Assembly: GCA_000436915.1 (NCBI GenBank)
Contig: HF994028.1
Coordinates: 1 to 7,899, forward strand
Length of the DNA: 7,899 nt
Direction of reading: 5' to 3'
From: Prevotella sp. CAG:1092
GTDB lineage: Bacteria > Bacteroidota > Bacteroidia > Bacteroidales > Bacteroidaceae
Shown here one piece after another: positions 5,562 to 7,899 of the stretch; position 1 is the stretch's first letter, and every line of letters begins with the position of its first letter. The position numbers and the translations under genes were made by a program. The notes beneath the pieces are model-generated. The model searched no databases. It saw nothing but the letters and a program-made list of their open reading frames with translations, and had not been told where the DNA came from.

Positions 5562-6869
5562 ATGGAACAACTACTGCACTACTGCTGGAAACATAAACTT
5601 TTCCAACCTTACGACCTCACCACTACCGAAGGCAAAGAGGTAGAAATAATTGATACCGGACTGCATAACACCAATGCAGGTCCCGACTTCTTTAATGCCA
5701 AAGTTAAGATTGATGGCACCATGTGGGTGGGAAATATTGAGATACACGACAAGTCGACAGACTGGTATCTGCACAATCACGACAAAGATCCGAGATACGA
5801 CAACGTGATACTACACGTGGTGGAAGTTGCCAACTCGGCTGTAGAGACTTCCAACGGCAGACTGCTGCCTCAACTTGAGATAAAAGTCCCAAAGAGCGTG
5901 GCAGACAACTACAAAGACTTGCTTTCTACCGACAGTTATCCGCCATGCTATAAAATTGTGCCGGAGCTAAGTTCGCTAACTGTCCACTCGTGGATGAGCG
6001 CCTTGGTGACAGAACGATTGGAGCAGAAGACTGACGCCATAACGGAAAGATTGAAGAAGTGTAATGGTTCGTGGGAGGATGCATACTTCATTACCCTTGC
6101 CCGATATTTTGGCTTCGGCATAAATAGCGATGCCTTTGAGACATGGGCAGAGAATGTTCCACTATCGAGTGTGGCTCACCATCGCGACGACATAATGCAG
6201 ATAGAAGCTATATTCTTAGGTCAAGCAGGACTATTAGACCTAAGAGCCATACCCGAAAAGTATAGAGAAGAGGCTGCTGCAGATGCTCACTACATTGAAT
6301 TGTGCAGAGAATATAAATATCTGTCGCACAAATTCTCGATGAAACCTATAGACTACAAGCTATGGCGATTTCTAAGGCTTCATCCGCAGAACTTTCCGCA
6401 GATAAGAATATCGCAATTGGCAAATCTCTATTTCGCTCGTAAGGCTAATCTTAGTCAGCTGTTGGAATGTAAGGATATCAAGGCTCTGCAATCGCTATTT
6501 GCAACCACGCCTACCGACTATTGGCAGACGCATTACAACTTCGGACAAGAAAGCACTAAGAACACCAAGCAAATGTCGCAGCAATCGATAAATGTGCTAA
6601 TAATAAATGTTGTGGTTCCGATATTGTTTGCTTTCGGCAGATACAAAGGCAAAGAGGAGCTATGCGACAGGGCTTTCGAATTGCTCGACCAGCTGAAGGT
6701 GGAGAACAATATGGTGGTGAGGATGTGGCAAGAGGTGGGACTACATGCCGATACCGCTTCCGACTCACAAGCATTAATACAACTAAAAAAGGTATATTGC
6801 GACCGCAAAGACTGCCTACGTTGCCGAATAGGATATGAATATCTGAAAGGTAGAAAGGTAAAAAAGTAA
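5562..6869 (+). CDS. DUF2851 family protein
   Basis: The 435-residue product matches the Bacteroidetes DUF2851 family as I know it, whose function is not established. It has no signal peptide or membrane segment. The N-terminal 90 residues carry the most striking motifs: GLHNTNAGPDFFNA (33-46), GNIEIHDKSTDW (57-68), HNHDKDPRYDNVILHVV (71-87). The order E23, D42, E60-x-H62 recalls a PD-(D/E)XK nuclease core with His in place of Lys; this is my inference. The middle is largely helical. Near the C-terminus is C413-x4-C418-x2-C421 with RIG, a feature of the family. The last residues, KGRKVKK, come from an 8-nt repeat that also contains the stop codon. The ATG at 5562 is preferred over TTG at 5526, which would lie before the -7 box. 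First gene of a rightward cluster with a thioesterase and dprA. Confidence 0.82.
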   Translation: MEQLLHYCWKHKLFQPYDLTTTEGKEVEIIDTGLHNTNAGPDFFNAKVKIDGTMWVGNIEIHDKSTDWYLHNHDKDPRYDNVILHVVEVANSAVETSNGRLLPQLEIKVPKSVADNYKDLLSTDSYPPCYKIVPELSSLTVHSWMSALVTERLEQKTDAITERLKKCNGSWEDAYFITLARYFGFGINSDAFETWAENVPLSSVAHHRDDIMQIEAIFLGQAGLLDLRAIPEKYREEAAADAHYIELCREYKYLSHKFSMKPIDYKLWRFLRLHPQNFPQIRISQLANLYFARKANLSQLLECKDIKALQSLFATTPTDYWQTHYNFGQESTKNTKQMSQQSINVLIINVVVPILFAFGRYKGKEELCDRAFELLDQLKVENNMVVRMWQEVGLHADTASDSQALIQLKKVYCDRKDCLRCRIGYEYLKGRKVKK

Positions 6870-6897
6870 AAGGGTAAAAAAGTAGAAAAGTAAAAAA
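6850..6897. repeat. 8-nt tandem repeat GTA(purine)5, six units
   Basis: Six GTA triplets begin at 6850, 6858, 6866, 6874, 6882 and 6890, an exact 8-nt period. Units are GTAGAAAG, GTAAAAAA, GTAAAAGG, GTAAAAAA, GTAGAAAA and GTAAAAAA. The tract has no C on this strand. It encodes the last residues and the stop codon of the DUF2851 gene and ends 3 nt before the thioesterase ATG. The opposite strand gives only a low-complexity Phe/Tyr/Leu/Pro reading frame. Copy number could vary by slippage. Confidence 0.8.
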
Positions 6898-6900
6898 GAT

Positions 6901-7317
6901 ATGAGTAAATATATATTTGAAACAAAGATTGAGGTTCGCGACTATGAGTGCGACATCGAAGGTATAGTAAACAACGCCAACTATCTACACTATATGGAGC
7001 ATACACGCCACTTGTTTCTACGCGAAGCAGGACTAAGCTTTGCCAAGATGCACGAGCAGGGTGTAGATGCTGTTGTGGCACGTATGAACTTACAATACAA
7101 GGTGCCTCTACGTTGCGACGACGTGATGATATCGAAGCTCTGGATAGAGAAGCAAGGGGTGAGATACATCTTCCACCAAGATATCATTCGCGAGGCAGAC
7201 AACAAACTATCTTGTCGCGCCACAGTAGAATTGGTATGCCTCATAAATGGCAAATTAGGTAATAGCGAGGAATACGATAAGGCTTTTGCGCCTTACTTCG
7301 CATCTTCTATGGAATAA
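6901..7317 (+). CDS. Hotdog-fold acyl-CoA thioesterase (YbgC/FadM type)
   Basis: The 138-residue protein is the length of a single 4HBT hotdog domain. The N-terminal signature VRDYECDIEGIVNNANYLHY (12-31) contains Asp18, the usual catalytic residue of this class, followed by the G-x-V-N-N-A-x-Y pattern. EHTRHLFLREAG (33-44) is the start of the central helix, and strand regions follow near 56-66, 74-84 and 86-98. Such enzymes hydrolyse acyl-CoA or acyl-ACP thioesters in the cytosol, usually as homotetramers; the substrate cannot be read from sequence. It starts 31 nt after the DUF2851 stop, directly after the A/G repeat, with no Shine-Dalgarno other than the purine-rich tract itself, and is followed 18 nt later by dprA. 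Probably part of one transcript from 5529. Confidence 0.88.
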   Translation: MSKYIFETKIEVRDYECDIEGIVNNANYLHYMEHTRHLFLREAGLSFAKMHEQGVDAVVARMNLQYKVPLRCDDVMISKLWIEKQGVRYIFHQDIIREADNKLSCRATVELVCLINGKLGNSEEYDKAFAPYFASSME

Positions 7318-7335
7318 AGTTCCACCACTATCATC

Positions 7336-7899
7336 ATGGATATAGATATCAAAGAAACGCTAAATGCGATGATCTTGTCGCGCATCGGCTACTATAACCT
7401 CACGGGGCTACACGAACTGTATGCGCAAGCTGGCTCGGCTACGCAGATTATCGAGGCAAGTGGCGACATCAAGCAGCTGATACCTGAAGCTACGCCACGC
7501 CTGGTGAAAGCTTTCAAGAATGCTGAGAGCCACAGGAAATGGGCTGAGAGCGAACTGCAATGGGATTTGGATAATGGTATCAAACCGCTTGCCATAAGTT
7601 CCCCACTCTATCCTCAGCGCTTGGCTGAATGTCCTGATGCTCCTGTGATGCTTTATTATATGGGCAATGCCGACCTCAACGCCAAACGAATAATCTGTAT
7701 CATAGGCACTCGCCATGCTACTGCCTACGGCCAGGATATCATCCAGAAGTTTACCAAAGAGCTGCAGATAGCATGCCCCGACACGTTGGTAGTTAGCGGA
7801 CTTGCCTATGGTGTAGATATCTGTGCCCATCGCAACGCTTTGGCTGCAGGCATGGAGACGATAGGCGTATTGGCTCATGGTCTCGACACCATCTATCCT
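7336..7899 (+). CDS. dprA: DNA-processing protein DprA, 5' part
   Basis: The frame opens at ATG 7336 and runs without a stop to the right edge, giving 188 residues of a protein normally about 360-380 long. DprA binds single-stranded DNA and loads RecA in natural transformation and recombination. The N-terminal part (about 6-60) is the helical, SAM-like region. The Rossmann-like DprA domain then begins with SSPLYPQRLAECPDAP (88-103) and LYYMGNADLNA (106-116). IIGTRHATAYG (122-132) is the ssDNA-binding G-x-R loop, and VVSGLAYGVDICAHRNAL (152-169) and TIGVLAHGLDTIYP (175-188) are diagnostic. The C-terminal winged-helix part lies outside the window. The start is 18 nt after the thioesterase stop, without a Shine-Dalgarno. 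A later Met12 is possible but would trim the first helix. Confidence 0.95.
   Translation, partial: MDIDIKETLNAMILSRIGYYNLTGLHELYAQAGSATQIIEASGDIKQLIPEATPRLVKAFKNAESHRKWAESELQWDLDNGIKPLAISSPLYPQRLAECPDAPVMLYYMGNADLNAKRIICIIGTRHATAYGQDIIQKFTKELQIACPDTLVVSGLAYGVDICAHRNALAAGMETIGVLAHGLDTIYP

Noticed and set aside
6533..7081. 182-codon open frame on the - strand with repeated Phe/Leu/Pro segments
   Set aside because: Its middle is only the reverse of the 8-nt A/G repeat, and the rest lies antisense to the DUF2851 and thioesterase genes, both clearly coding.
7408..7878. 156-codon open frame on the - strand at the right edge
   Set aside because: It is the shadow of dprA, which reads on the + strand from 7336 with diagnostic DprA motifs.

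Overview
The window looks like a chromosomal segment from a Bacteroidales bacterium, most likely Prevotella or a close relative. This rests on the gene families (a FimB/Mfa2-like lipoprotein, DUF3332, DUF2851, a Bacteroidetes-type WbqC protein, a long LepB), on promoters of the Bacteroidetes primary sigma factor type (TTTG, about 19 bp, TAnnTTTG), and on A-rich leaders without Shine-Dalgarno sequences. It reads as housekeeping chromosome: no rRNA, tRNA, CRISPR array, insertion sequence or integrase was seen.

Layout, left to right. Positions 1-203 hold a possible 3' gene end, an A/T-tract inverted repeat and a -7 promoter box. A single lipoprotein gene of the FimB/Mfa2 (fimbrial anchor/tip) type follows on the + strand (204-1118). 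It converges on a DUF3332 lipoprotein gene on the - strand (1203-1751), and one strong symmetric hairpin lies between their stops. DUF3332 has its own likely promoter and a leader hairpin next to its start codon. A four-gene cluster then reads leftward from about 5460: dapB (lysine/diaminopimelate pathway), lepB (signal peptidase I), a short S26-like protein that has lost both catalytic residues, and a WbqC-family gene. Together they suggest a cell-envelope operon, with DAP for peptidoglycan and export processing at the membrane.

A 182-bp divergent region (5380-5561) separates this cluster from a rightward cluster and holds a near-perfect promoter for each direction. The rightward genes are a DUF2851 protein, a hotdog-fold acyl-CoA thioesterase and the 5' part of dprA, the single-stranded DNA-binding RecA loader, which runs off the right edge. 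The DUF2851 stop codon lies inside an exact 8-nt tandem repeat that leads straight into the thioesterase start.

The points most worth a second look are the catalytically dead S26 paralogue with a Cys/His cluster, the nuclease-like residue pattern in DUF2851 beside dprA, the 8-nt repeat, and the palindrome and hairpin in the dapB promoter and leader. No clear new multi-gene defence or mobile system is visible.
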